From assembly GCA_033961575.1 (NCBI GenBank), contig CM066736.1:92884852-92948851 (forward strand): 64,000 nucleotides of DNA. Reading direction: 5' to 3'. The stretch is from Aselliscus stoliczkanus (lineage: Eukaryota > Chordata > Mammalia > Chiroptera > Hipposideridae). Position numbers and translations under genes: made by a program. Shown here piece by piece: positions 19,684 through 30,580 of the stretch (position 1 is its first letter; every line of letters begins with the position of its first letter). The notes beneath the pieces are model-generated. The model made no database searches. It was not told where the DNA came from and worked only from the letters and a program-made list of their open reading frames with translations.

Positions 19684-19739
19684 ATGGAGGGAGTAAGCAG
19701 CCACCGGACCCTGTCCTACAGCCGCTGGAGCTACGACAG
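19684..19739 (+). CDS. TUB: TUB alternative first coding exon (upstream promoter), partial gene
   Basis: ATG at 19684 in good context (gcggcgATGG) encodes MEGVSSHRTLSYSRWSYD plus the first two bases (AG) of the next codon, ending at a gtaggg donor. The split codon has the same phase as the TUB exon at 38496-38543, so joining to the shared exon would give ...SYDS followed by tubby VLDDEG. No earlier in-frame ATG exists in the open upstream frame. I assign it to TUB from position, strand, phase and partial recall of tubby isoforms with this N-terminus. Tubby binds plasma-membrane PI(4,5)P2 and helps deliver GPCRs to cilia. The rest of the gene is outside the window. Confidence 0.68.
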
Positions 19740-20299
19740 GTAGGGAGGGCTAGCGCCTCCGGGTGGCCCCGCGTGGACGCCGGCTGCCACTCGTCCTGCC
19801 GCGGGAGATCCCGACAATCCGGGGGTTGACCGTGGGCGTGAGCACCCAGACCCCCAAGGGTAGACTCCGATTCTCCAGTATCCGCGACATCAGTACCGAG
19901 AGCCTCGGATATCCGAAACTGGAGCGGAGCGAGGGTGTCCTCACACCTGTGGGGCAGAGCTGTCGGTGGGGGGCACCGCAGCTCTGGGACGGCGAGCTGC
20001 CACCCACCGCCCACCCCGCCCCGCCCCCACCCTGCTGCTCCGCGGCGTCGGTGGGCGCTGGAGCGGCGCGAAACAGAGCAGGAGGGCCGAGGGGCCCCCC
20101 TCTGCTGCAGGCCCGCTTCTCCGGACACTGCCTGGCGGGTCTGCGCCCCGCGGGACCGGGCGGGCAGTGGGCTGGCTCCGGGCAGAGTGCGCCCTGCCCT
20201 CCCCGCGGGGTTGGAGAGCGGCCGCCCGCTGGCGACGCACTGGTCTTGGAGGAAGGAATCATCATCCTTCCTGGTGAAGTGAGAAAAATAAAGACAACG

Positions 20300-21280
20300 G
20301 ACTGAGTTGGTCATAGAGCGGAGTAGATCTATTCCGAGATTTGGTCCTTTGTACCCTTTTTTTTTTTTTTTTTTGGTGTGTTAAATGCCATCCCTCTTTT
20401 CAAAAGGAAACCTTGATAGTAGATAGTAGGGTTTTGTGGTCGTTTTTCAAGTTAGCAACCCCATGTCGATCTCCCGAGTTAAATGTTCTGATCCCTGGTC
20501 CTAAACGGTGAGGGCTGGAAGAGAAACTTCACGAACCCGGCTGCTCTCACCTCCCTGAAGACAGGCTTCCTGCCGCTCTCTTTCCCTTCACTTTGCTAAA
20601 AACCTTCCTGCAACTCTGATAACCCTTGTTTTCGTAGATTCAGGGGAACAGGTGGCCTTCCACCCCAGGCTAATTCCCCTTGGACCCTCCTTACCCTCCC
20701 ACTGATCCCATGCTCACCTCCAGCTCATTACAGGCGACCTCTGCTCAGCCTGTAAACCTACTCAGGTTTGTCCTGTCTCCCTTCTCAAGCTGGGCGCACC
20801 TGGGCCACCTCTTTCTTTGCTTTCATTGCCTTCTTTGTGGGAAAATATCTGATTCTGTTTTCCCATCACCCCATCACTGCACAATCCTAGCAATCTGGCT
20901 GCTGTCCCCTTACAATCCCAGGGACCTTTTGAAAAGTAATGTGCTCTCTATGGAGAGGAACTCTGAAATGATGGGAACATTCCGTTGAAAAGAACAAATC
21001 CTTCAAGCCTGTATTCTGATCCCAAAACACATTCATTCACGTATTAAAAATGTACTGAGTGCAAAGGGTGTGCTGAGCCTTGGAGATAAGGAGATAAAAA
21101 GGCATAATTCCCTCGCCTAGATTCTAGTAGAAATACGTGGCAGCAAACGCTGAAGGTCTCATACATATATAGGAAGAAATTTCTAAATTGAGATAATTTT
21201 ATGTAGTACCTAAACTTTTTTCCTATTAAACTATTAAAAGCAGCTATTAATAGTTAACCTCCACGTCCCAACCCTGTTCT
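20300..21280. other. TUB intron, no gene seen
   Basis: It contains a T-rich tract near 20357-20374 and otherwise unidentified sequence. The small frame at 20680-20988 has no recognised domain. Confidence 0.55.
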
Positions 21281-21751
21281 CTGGCTTGTGCCCCCATATC
21301 TTTGAACTTGGGAAAACTCTCTCCTTTAGGTCCCCCTCCAAGTGGACCGTTCTGCCTCTCCATTCTCAAAAAACCACTGATTTGATTTGTTTGCATTTCC
21401 TAGAATTTTATATAGATGGAGTTATTCAGTATGTACTCTTTTTTGATCTGGCCTCTTTCACGCAGCAGTTATTTTTCATAGTCTTCCATGTTGTTGCATG
21501 AATTGGTAGTTCATTTCTTTTTATGGCTGAGTAGTATTTCATTATATGGAGATACCATGCAACAATTTTATCCATTCACCTGTTGGTGGACACTTGGGTT
21601 GTTTCTGCTTTGGGGCTATCACGAATAAAGCTTTGTGACTGTGTACAAGTCTTTGTAAGGACATGTTTTTATTCTCCTGGGTAAATATGTAGGACTGGAC
21701 TGGCTAGATGGTATGGTAGGTGTACATTTACCTTTTTAAGAAACAGTATAT

Positions 21752-22132
21752 GTGCAGCCACTATGGAAGTCAGTATGGAGGTATCTCAAAGAACTGGAAA
21801 TAGAGCTACCTTTTGACCCAGCAATTCCACTCCTAGGTATTTATCCTGAAAAAACCAAGACACTTATTCAAAAAAAGTTATGCACCCCGATGTTCATAGC
21901 AGCACAATTTACAATAGCTAAGACTTGGAAACAACCAAAATGCCCATCAGTAGATGACTGGATTAAGAAACTGTGGTATATTTATACAATGGAGTATTAC
22001 TCCGCTATAAAGAAGAATGAAATCGTGCCATTTGCAATGATATGGATGGACCTAGAGACTATAATGTTGAGTGAAATAAGTCAGTCAGAGAAGGACAAAT
22101 ACCATATGATCTCACTTATATGTGGAATATGA
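21752..22132 (+). pseudogene. L1 ORF2 C-terminal fragment
   Basis: The open fragment of about 126 codons carries the conserved L1 ORF2p C-terminal block: ELPFDPAIPLLGIYPEK, CTPMFIAAQFTIAKTW, KLWYIYTMEYYSAIKKNE and MDLETIMLSEISQSEKDKYH. The reverse transcriptase and endonuclease domains are absent because of 5' truncation, so it cannot mobilise itself. The apparent start is not an ATG. Confidence 0.93.
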
Positions 22133-22520
22133 AAAACTGTATGAATGAGCAAAGTAAACAGAAACTGTCTCATAGATATAGAGGAAAAATCAGGGTTGCT
22201 AATTTGGAGAGGAATGGGAATGAGGGAGAAGGGGAAGGGATTAGACAGCAAAAATAGGCAACTACAATATTGCTACTGGGATAGGAAAAACAGTTTGGGG
22301 AATATAATTAATAATGTTGTAAATATTCTGTGGAATGTCAGATGATCATAGGTCTTGTTAGGGAGACCATTTCATGGATGGAGTAGAGGTTTGATCACTG
22401 CACTGTATTACTAAAGTGGAGGTGGTATACCTACTGTAATTGAATATATATAGATAGTCACGGGATGTGGATTATACTGTGGAAGAGAGTCAGAGGAACA
22501 GTAATAGATATATATGATAT

Positions 22521-22555
22521 GGGGGGGTGTGGGGTGGTGTATTGGGGGTGGGGGG
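22521..22555 (+). other. G-quadruplex-capable tract in the L1 3' UTR
   Basis: G-runs of 7, 4, 5 and 6 are separated by loops of 3, 9 and 1 nt. G-rich tracts are a known feature of mammalian L1 3' UTRs. Confidence 0.75.
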
Positions 22556-22790
22556 TTTGTCACTTTGAGGGGTAAAATGTATAACTATTACACTGTGTTG
22601 TACACCTGAAACTAATTAAAAATAAAATAAAATAAAATTAAAAAAAAAAAAAAAGAATTAAGAAAATAAAAAAAAAAAAAAGAAACAGTATAACTTTTCC
22701 AAAGTAGTTATACAATTTTACATTCCCAAGAGCAGTGTATGAGAGTTGCAATTACTCCACATCCTTCAGACAACTTGGTATGGTCAATCT

Positions 22791-23209
22791 TTTTTTTTTT
22801 GGGGGGGGGTGGAGGGGAACAGTGTTGAGGAATCAGGGAAGGGGAACAGACAAGTTGCTATCTTTTTGTTCTTCAGTCTAGTTGCGGAGGATGTTGCTTC
22901 ACTGTTGGTATCGTCATTGCGCTCTTCCCGGATGAGGCAGATTGGTCGCGGGCCTCTGGATGGTCACTCACCACGGCTATTGACAGCTCATGTTGGCTGC
23001 CAGCCACTCACGCTGGCTGCCGGTCACTCGTAGCCTTTGCAGCCCACTGCAGCAGGGGCTGGAGCCTACTCTGTCACGGGGGGCCCAGCTCCAGGTGGAG
23101 CTGTTGTTAGCTCTAGAGGGCAGTGTCACTGGCCCTCATATGTGGGATCCGAACCTGGGCTGCTGGCATCCCAAAATCAGCTCTTAACCAATGCGCCACT
23201 CGTCGGCCC
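22791..23209 (-). mobile_element. Long tRNA-derived SINE
   Basis: On the minus strand it has a tRNA-like head ('agggccgacgagtggcgcat') followed by the gagggccagtgacactgccct segment of the short SINE family. A body of about 300 bp and an A/T-rich end follow. The TSD tcaatcttttt flanks it (22784 and 23210). It is closely related to the copy at 48829-49283. Confidence 0.88.
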
Positions 23210-23940
23210 TCAATCTTTTTAATTTCAGCTGTTCTGGTAGGCATGTAGTGGAATACTATTGTGATTTTAATTTGCCTTTCCCTAATGACTAACGATATTG
23301 GGCATCTTTTCATGTGCTTATTTGCCATCTATATCTCTTCTTTGGGGAAGTATCTGTTAAAACCTTTCTCCTGTTTTTTTTTTTTTAATTGAGTTGTTTC
23401 CTTATTCTTAAGTTTTGAGAGTTCTGTGTATATTCTGGGTACATGTCCTTTATGATTTATGACTTGCAAATATTTTCTTCATATCTTAGCCTTTCTTTTC
23501 ATTCTTTTACATATTTTGAAGTTCGGAAATTTTTATATTTAATGCAGTCTAATTTATCAATTTGTTCTTTTATGGATTATGCTTCTGGTGTCATATGTAA
23601 GAAATCATTGCCAAACTTGAAGTGATGAACATTTTCTCCTAGGAATTTTCGCATTTTAGGTTTAGCATTTTAGGTCTATGCTCTGTTTTGAGTTGACTTT
23701 TGTATATGGTATGAGGTTCATTTTAAAAAAGATATCCAATAGTTCAAGCACCATTTGTTGAAAGGACTTTACTGTTTTGCACCTTTATTGAAAATCAGTT
23801 GTCCCTATATGTAATTTATTTCTGTACTCAGTAGTCTGCTCCACTGATTTGCGTGTCTTTCTTGACACCAATACCACACTGTCTTGATTACTATTGCTTT
23901 GTAATAAGTCTTGCTACCAGGTTGTTCAGGACTGTCCACT

Positions 23941-24190
23941 TATTTTTTTTTCCAAACCAGAATACCCATTTATTACTCCACAGCTGTGAAGATCCCTTTC
24001 TAGTCATTATAGTATTTGTGGCCCTATCCAGGGCTCATTGTCAGCCCAGAATCAAGTTGCTTGGCAAATAAAATCAGAAGGTTGCATGGTGAGTGTGGGG
24101 TCAAAATAAGAGAGAAGGAACGGTTTGGAGAGGCGCCTTCACCCAAGCCCTGGAGAAGCCAGGATGTTCTTTTTCAAAGGTTTTTGGGGC
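23941..24190 (-). pseudogene. Probable short processed retrocopy, source gene unidentified
   Basis: Read on the minus strand, unique sequence ends with AATAAA, then about 17 nt, then a run of about 10 A. This is the signature of a retroposed polyadenylated transcript. It interrupts the antisense L1. No protein is recognised, and the right boundary near the T-rich tract at 24200-24222 is uncertain. Confidence 0.5.
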
Positions 24191-24529
24191 TTCTTCTTCT
24201 TTCTTTTTTTTTTTTTTTTTTTTGGCTATTTGGCTATTTTCAAATTCACATTAATTTTAAATAATATTGTCCAGTTCTAAAAAAAAAAAAGCCTTCTAGG
24301 ATTTTGATTAGGATTGTATTGAATCTATAGATCAATTTGAGGAGAGTTGACTCTTAATATTAGGACTTCCAACCTATATTTTGTAGTTTTGAGTGTGTAA
24401 GTTTTTCACCTCTTTCATAAGATTTTTCCTTAAGTATTGCGTATTCTTCAATAATATTGTAAATGGCACTTTAAAATTTTCATTGTCCAATTGTTCATAA
24501 CTACTGCATAGCAATACAATTGGGGGCAG

Positions 24530-25425
24530 TTTTATGGTAAAATGTATATAACATAAAATTAGCCCTGTCCATGATTTCTAAGTGTACAATTCAACGACAT
24601 CAATTACATTCACAGTGTTGTGTTACCATCATCACTATCTATTTCCAAAACTTTCATCACCCCAAACAATCACTCTGTACTCATTAAGAAGTAATTCCAT
24701 ATTCACCCCGCTCCCCAGCTCCTTGTGATTTCTAATTTACTCTCTGTCTCTATCATTTCCCTAGTCTAGATTCTGCATATAAGTGGAATCATACAATATT
24801 TCTTCTTTCATGTCTGGCTTATTTCACTTACCATACTGTTTTCAAGGTTGATCTGTGTTGTAGCCTGTATGAGAACTTTATTCCTTTTCTGACTGAATAA
24901 TATTTCATTGTAGGCATATACCACATTTTGTTTATCCAAAATGCACTTAAAAAATGCATTAAAAAATGCACTTGGGTTGTTTCTACCTTTGGGCTATTGT
25001 GAAAATGCTGTAATGAACATTGATGTGCAAATATCTGTTCCAGTCCTTGTTTTCAATTTTTGGGGGATATATACCAATTTGCTGGATTATATGATAATTC
25101 TGTTTAGCTTTTTGAGGAACAGCCAAACAGTTTTCCACAGAGACTGCACCATTTTACATTCCCACAACAATGGATGAGTGTTTTCAATTCTCTACATCCT
25201 CACCAACACCTGTTATTTTCTGATTCTAAAATATTGTTATTATTATAGACATCCTAGGATATGTGAAATGTTTCTCATTGTGGTTTTGATTTGCATTTCC
25301 CTAATGACTAATGATGTTGAGTATCTTTTCATGGGCTTATTGGCCATTCATATATCTTCTTTGGATAAGTGTCTATTCAAATCCTTTGCCCATCTTTTTT
25401 GTTTGTTTTTCTAATAAACTTTTGA
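24530..25425 (-). mobile_element. Old L1 relic, antisense
   Basis: Reverse L1 3'/ORF2 sequence: 'agtggaatcatacaatattt', 'gactgaataatatttcattg', 'attgtggttttgatttgcat' and 'ttcaaatcctttgcccatc'. A local duplication of 'aatgcacttaaaaaatgcat' occurs near 24940. Confidence 0.85.
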
Positions 25426-25645
25426 TTATGAAAAAAATGCTCAGGTCCTAAGTGCAGAGCGTGTTGCATCTTCACAAAGTGAATACGCTCTTGTATCAGA
25501 AGGCCGCCTTGCCCATGGCCCATGCCCCTGCCGTCAGGGTTACCACCATCCTGATTTCCAACAAGCTGACTTCTAACAGCAGAGATTAGTTTTGCTGATT
25601 TTTAACGTAATTTAAGAGTTCCAGATGTACTCTTTTTTGCCTTCC
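25426..25645. other. Unassigned sequence between L1 relics
   Basis: Probable L1 3'-region debris ('cagcagagattagttttgct'). No gene is visible. Confidence 0.35.
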
Positions 25646-25649
25646 TTAT

Positions 25650-26180
25650 TATTATTTTTTAAGATTTCATTGGGAAATTGGGGAAGGGGAACAGTGTGGG
25701 GAATTGGGGAAGGGGAACAGCTAAGTTGTTGTCCTTCAATCTTAGTTGTGGAGGGCACAGCTAACTCAGCTCCAAGCCAGTCGCCATCCAGTCGCCTGTC
25801 GGCAGCTCGTGGCCACTCAGCTTATGGTGCCATGTTCAATCTTAGTGGCAGGTGGACATAGCCCACCATCCCATTGGGGAGTCAAACCAGAAAACTTGTT
25901 GCTAAGAGCGCACACTCTAATCACTGAGCCATCCGGCCTCCAGTCAGCAGCTCAGGGCAGCTCAGCTCAATCTTAGTCGTGGGTGGGCACCACCATCCCA
26001 TGGCAAGAGTTGAACCGGCAACCTTTTTGTTAGGAGGACGTTTTCTCACCAGCTGAGCCATCCTGCCACCAGTTGGCAGCTCAGTGGCAGCTCAGCTCGG
26101 GCGCAGCTCACTAGCCCATGTGGGAATCGAACCTGTTGCTCAGAGCTGTCACTCTTAACCAAGTGAGCCACTCTGCCAGC
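25650..26180 (-). mobile_element. Trimeric tRNA-derived SINE
   Basis: An antisense SINE of about 530 bp begins with a gggaattggggaaggggaaca motif given twice. It then has three successive tRNA-like modules, each ending in gagccatcc/gagccactc, at about 25880-25940, 26010-26070 and 26120-26180. The flanking ttgccttcc/ttgtcttcc pair is a probable TSD. Confidence 0.8.
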
Positions 26181-26181
26181 C

Positions 26182-26580
26182 CTTGTCTTCCTTTTTTAGC
26201 TTAATAGTAGATTCATCCATTTTTTTGCATGCAGTTTGTTTGTTCCCATTGCTATGTAGTATTCCACTGTATGAATTTACAACCATCATCTATTCCACTG
26301 TGATGAATGGTTGGGATGATTCCAGATTTTGGCTATTATTAATAATGGACATTTTAATGTATGTCCTTTCACTGATATTATTATTATTATTATTATTGGT
26401 TTGATTTTTTCCACCACCTTTATTGATGGGTAATTGATGCATAGGAATTATATATATTTCAGGTGTACAACTTGATATTTTTGTATACGTGTGTGTTATG
26501 TGCCATTGAGTCAGTTCCTTATGCCAGTACCTCACTGTTTTGATTGCTGCATCTTTGTAACAAGTTTTGTATAGGAGACG
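26182..26580 (-). mobile_element. Old L1 relic, antisense, with (TTA)n tract
   Basis: Reverse L1-like 'gctatgtagtattccactgt' and 'tgattccagattttggctat', a (TTA)n run at 26378-26398, then 'attgatgggtaattgatgc' 3'-type sequence. Confidence 0.65.
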
Positions 26581-26639
26581 GGACAAGGAAGCAAGGCATG
26601 ACCTGTAATAAACATGTCTGGGTAGGGATGGAACTCCTT

Positions 26640-26765
26640 TGGGACTGGGTCACTGAGATGGCACAAAATGGGCAGCACAAAGAGCTTGAGCTTTGGTATT
26701 AGACAGACCTGGGTTGAACCCCAGATACACCTCTTACTAGCTATACAAATATAGCGTAGAAAAGG
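26640..26765 (+). repeat. MIR SINE fragment
   Basis: Forward MIR features: 'agagcttgagctttggtatt', 'agacctgggttgaaccccag', 'cacctcttactagctata'. Confidence 0.8.
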
Positions 26766-27469
26766 GAAAATCTTTATTATTTTGGTTGATTATAAAAGTC
26801 ATATGCTCCATTTGTAAAAGAAACAAAGGCCAAATAGTTTAGAAGTGTACCAAGTACTTACTTAATAGCCTTTAGCCTTAGTTTCCATGTCTGTAAAATG
26901 GGTTTATGGTTTTCTTATAGTGAAGGGTGAGAATTGAATGAGATAATATTTGTGTACTCTTTCCAGCGAGCTATGAATTGGCAGAAACATACCACCACAC
27001 ACATATCTGCTATAGGATTAGGAAAAGTGAAGTTCCTAATTTAATTGGCCTGGAGCTTATTGGAGACAAGGGGACCATGGTGGGCAGGAATCTCTACAAC
27101 ATATCTTGGTTTAACTTTCTTCTGGCCCCTTAGTTCCCAAACAGGGGACACAGTTGCTGGTGATACTTTCTGCACAAGTAGGCTTCTGTCAGGTTGAGAA
27201 AGTAGCCACATTCTTATTGTAAAGGTGGTCCTTTTGTACTAAGGCTTACTTCTCATTCCAAGAGAACTGGACACTAATAAAATATGTGCTTCTATTTTCA
27301 AAACTTAGGTTCTCCTGTTTCTTGAACCTGACTTGATGCCAGCAAAGCCACATCCTATTGGCCAGGTGGGGCTGGGGTGGGAGGGGAAGCCAGAGTGACT
27401 GTCTAGATGCTGCTGACCAGTGGCTCTGGCTTCTGCTTTCTAGTGTTCCAGAAAGTTGTTCCTTATTCC

Positions 27470-27661
27470 TTCAGAGTATTCAAATCTCTTGCACAGCACA
27501 TGTATGACCTTCGGGAAACTACTGAACTGGGAGCCTCTGCTTCTTCATCTTTAAAACAGACATAATAATATACTTAGCTCATGGGGTTGTTGTGAGGATT
27601 AAATGTGTGAATATATGTAAAGCTTAATAAATGTAGAGTGCTTGGGATAGTATCTGGCACA
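27470..27661 (+). repeat. MIR SINE fragment
   Basis: Forward MIR second half: 'tgggagcctctgcttcttca', 'catggggttgttgtgaggat', 'taaatgtgtgaatatatgta' and 'gatagtatctggcacata'. The mariner MITE at 27664 inserted at its 3' end. Confidence 0.85.
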
Positions 27662-27663
27662 TA

Positions 27664-27876
27664 CCGTGTTTCCCTGAAAATAAGACCTAACCCTAAAATA
27701 AGCCCTACCATGATTTTCACGGTGCTACCCCAAAATAAGCCCCAGTTAAGATCGTCAGCCAGGCGTGACTAGGTTTGAATAAATGTAGATATTGTTGTAC
27801 ATTAATAAAGGAATAAAATATGTCTTTTGGAGCAAAAATTAATATAAGACCTAGTCTTATTTTCAGGGAAACATGG
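27664..27876. mobile_element. Mariner/Tc1-type MITE, 213 bp
   Basis: Terminal inverted repeats are ccgtgtttccctgaaaataa at the left and its near-perfect complement ccatgtttccctgaaaataa at the right. TA duplications lie at 27662-27663 and 27877-27878. The internal gtcttttggagcaaaaatt and ataagacctagtctta segments match a non-autonomous family I associate with bats. No transposase frame. Confidence 0.9.
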
Positions 27877-27879
27877 TAA

Positions 27880-28610
27880 TAAGTGCTATTTAATTGTTAG
27901 CTTTTGTTCTTACCTGGCCCAGAGCAGGGCTCCTCCACTTAATATCAGGACTTTTCTATCCAATTGGATCTGAAAGGCCATTCCTAGATACAGAGATAGG
28001 TGTGGTGACCCATCAGGCCCTGCCCCAGGCTACCAGGAGCACTGAGAGGAGAGTAGGCAGGAAAGCGGGGAAAGCCAAGGTGGGTAAGGACTGCATCTAG
28101 GGAGGCAATCCAGGGATTGAAGGGGCATAGCTAATAAAGACCCAGCGGGAACCAGTTGGGACCATCTTGGTGAGAGGGCACAGTTACATGTCCTCCAGGC
28201 CAGGGTCACATGGGCAGTCTGGAGCTGGGGACTTTAGCCAGTGCCTGAGGCATGGGTGACAAGGTTCAGCTTCCCCAAGAGGGACTGGGCCTTTCGCCCC
28301 AGCTGAGAATTCCTAAGTGCAATAGATCAGGACAGTGAAACAGAACCCTGTCCTAGGACTTGGACCTACCTGGGCCACAGCTGTTGAGACCACCACAGAG
28401 GGATCTGTAGGGATGAGCCAGTTAACTCCAGTCCCAACTGCTGGCGGATCAGAATCAGTAGAGAAGCTGGCAGGGACTGGGCAGCAGCAGGAAGACCAAG
28501 CCTGGAGGTAGCCAGGCTGACCACCGCATCATATGGGTTCACTAGCGACTTATTCTGAAATAAGGAGGTGATGCTTTTACTGTCTGTACACTGGGTTTCG
28601 TGAAGCCGGA
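27880..28610. other. TUB intron, no gene seen
   Basis: Unique-looking sequence. The short plus-strand frame near 27894-28100 shows no domain. Confidence 0.5.
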
Positions 28611-28614
28611 CAAT

Positions 28615-28745
28615 GTGTTGGAAAGAACACTGTGAAGGGAGTCAGGAATCCAGGATTTCATTCTGGCTGCCTCATTAATTTCCATTTTGGATCTGGGCAA
28701 GTCACTGGCTCTCTGGGCACATTTCCCCTGAAGTTGAAGGGGCTG
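28615..28745 (+). repeat. MIR SINE fragment
   Basis: Forward MIR: 'aatccaggatttcattctgg', 'gatctgggcaagtcactgg' and a degraded 'cccctgaagttgaaggggct'. Confidence 0.6.
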
Positions 28746-28749
28746 ACTG

Positions 28750-30580
28750 GTTAACTGAGCACTCTCGTAGTTCTGGGGTTCTGTGAGTGCATGACCTATG
28801 GCCACCATGTGTGTTCTATGATTGGAAAAGCCAGGATGGGGAGATGAGAACAGGGCAGGCTGGATTGGAGGCCCTGGCCATGGCAGTGCCAGCTTAGGGG
28901 TTGCTGGCAGGGGCAGTTGGGGTGACCACCAGAGCTGGGTGATTAGAGGCCCTGCTTTGTTCCTGAGCTTTTGGAGTACAACTACTTTTCTTTTGATGGA
29001 TTTCTAACAGTACAGGACCAAGATGACTAGACTGGGTGGGGAAATGGGAGTGTTGGTACCGGGTCCGTGGAGGAATAGCTCTGGAGGAAGCGACGAGTGG
29101 GTGGTGGTCTGCCTTCCATGCAGCTGGTATGACTGGGGCTCAGGGTGATTAGGGGGTGGGGAGAAGAATCAGTCATGGAGGTGAGGCAAGGACATCTGCA
29201 CTCGTTTAGGATTTGTCCACACTGAGGTTTGAAGTCATCAGGCACTGTGGTTTCCCTGGCTGCATGCAAGCAAAAGCAGGAAGACCATGGGGGCAGGGTC
29301 ATCACATCTGTGACCAAAGGTGGAAGAAAGGGCCAGTTATGCCCACAGCCTGGAGAACAATGGCCAACCAGGGGCTCACAGGCACCCACTGATAGCTAAT
29401 TCCTTCATTATGGAAAATCCTGTCCCTTGCTGATAGATAAATACCAAGTGAGCCTGGGCCCCGCCTGGGAGATCCCGACCCAGCACAGGTCAGGCCTGGG
29501 AGCGATGCACATCTTTTCTGTCCATCCCGAGCAGTGCACTGTCCTGGATCGGGAGCACTTAGATCTATCTGAGGCCTTGAGTAGATGTTCTGATTTTCTT
29601 TGTTCCTTCTGAACAAAGAAAACCTTAGCTGTGTGTGTGTTTAGGGGTGGGGAGTCTGTCAGTGTGCACCAGGCTAGGTTGTGGGGAAGTCAGCAGGCTT
29701 TAGGGAACAGCCTGCCCATGCTGTTGCCAGGAGAGGCAGCTTTTTGCCGGTGAATGATGCTAGAGAACTGTGCCAGCCTACTGGAACCTAGTGTCAGAAT
29801 GAGGGGCATAGAGTTCAGGTCAGGAGGAGGAGGGCCCAGCCTGTGGGAACCTTTGGAGTCAGGGAGGGAGGTCCCACCCCTGGGTAAGGGGAACCCAGGA
29901 TTATTTTCTTACAAGGTCATATTCCTCAGCAAAGACTTAATCCCACCCTGGCTCTGCCTCCATGCCCTCTCCTGTACTGCAGACCAAGGGGGCTCCTCTG
30001 CCTTTACGCCCACACGTCCTCCACAGTCTGGTGTGCCCTGGGTGGGACATTCTGAGTGATGTTCCCTCTCCATCACCAAGTGTCAGAGAGCAGGCTCAGG
30101 GATGGGTTGGGTTCCTCTGGGACAAGGCTCCCTTGGGTGTGTTTCCCTGTGTATGCAACCGAGTATGTGCACCTTTAGAGTATATCTGGGTTGTGTGCGT
30201 GCATGCCAGTGTGTGTATGCACCACTGAATATTGATGAGTATGTGCACCTTTGCAGGGAGGGCTATGTGTGCCCAGACTGGCTGGCTATGTGGCTGTGTG
30301 CTGAGTGGTGTGTGCTTGAATGGAGATGCATGTGCTAGAGAGAATTGACTCTGTGTGTGGGGGTGGGGCAGGGGAACTTGCCAGCTCCTGCCCTCCCTTT
30401 TTTCCTCCCCTGTCCCTGGCTGGGGAGGATTGGGAACAGAGCGGGGAGGGGCACACTGCCCGTTCCCCTGGCCCAGTACTTCCATGATTGGGCAAGGCCT
30501 TGAGTGCTGGAGGGATTGGTCCTTAGATGGAGGGGCTGAAAGGTGCCTATGTGACCTTGGGTGAGCTGCATGCAGACAGA
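28750..30580. other. TUB intron, no gene; degenerate TG-rich stretch at 30120-30350
   Basis: The interval 30120-30350 is TG-rich and contains a direct repeat gagtatgtgcaccttt at about 30161 and 30237. This suggests a decayed minisatellite. The minus-strand frame spanning this area is an artefact of CA-rich composition. Confidence 0.5.

Larger units (their letters stand above)
19300..20290 (+). promoter_or_regulatory. TUB: CpG island around candidate upstream TUB first exon
   Basis: Strongly CpG-rich sequence with C and G homopolymers (for example the G-run near 19559-19568) surrounds the ATG at 19684. No TATA box is seen. An RFX X-box lies at 19412-19425. The several long overlapping frames here in both strands are products of GC richness. 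Confidence 0.75.
21751..22680 (+). mobile_element. 5'-truncated younger L1, sense strand
   Basis: This is a 3' fragment of L1: the ORF2 C-terminus (21752-22132), then a 3' UTR with a G-rich tract (22521-22555), then an A-rich tail (about 22615-22680). The TSD aagaaacagtata occurs at 21738-21750 and again from about 22680. It inserted into the antisense L1. The open frame and clean TSD indicate it is younger than the surrounding L1 relics. Confidence 0.92.
21280..24490 (-). mobile_element. Old L1 relic, antisense, with three later insertions
   Basis: Reverse-strand L1 ORF2/3' sequence reads from 'atggctgagtagtatttc' through 'ttgcctttccctaatgacta' to 'ggattgtattgaatctatag', collinear with L1 ORF2 read backwards. 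It is interrupted by a sense L1 (21751-22680), a SINE (22791-23209) and a retrocopy near 23941-24190. All frames are broken. Confidence 0.85.

Noticed and set aside
19389..20314. Several long overlapping frames (up to 246 codons) on both strands
   Set aside because: GC-rich CpG-island sequence lacks stops by composition. Only the short spliced frame with ATG at 19684 has donor phase and context support.
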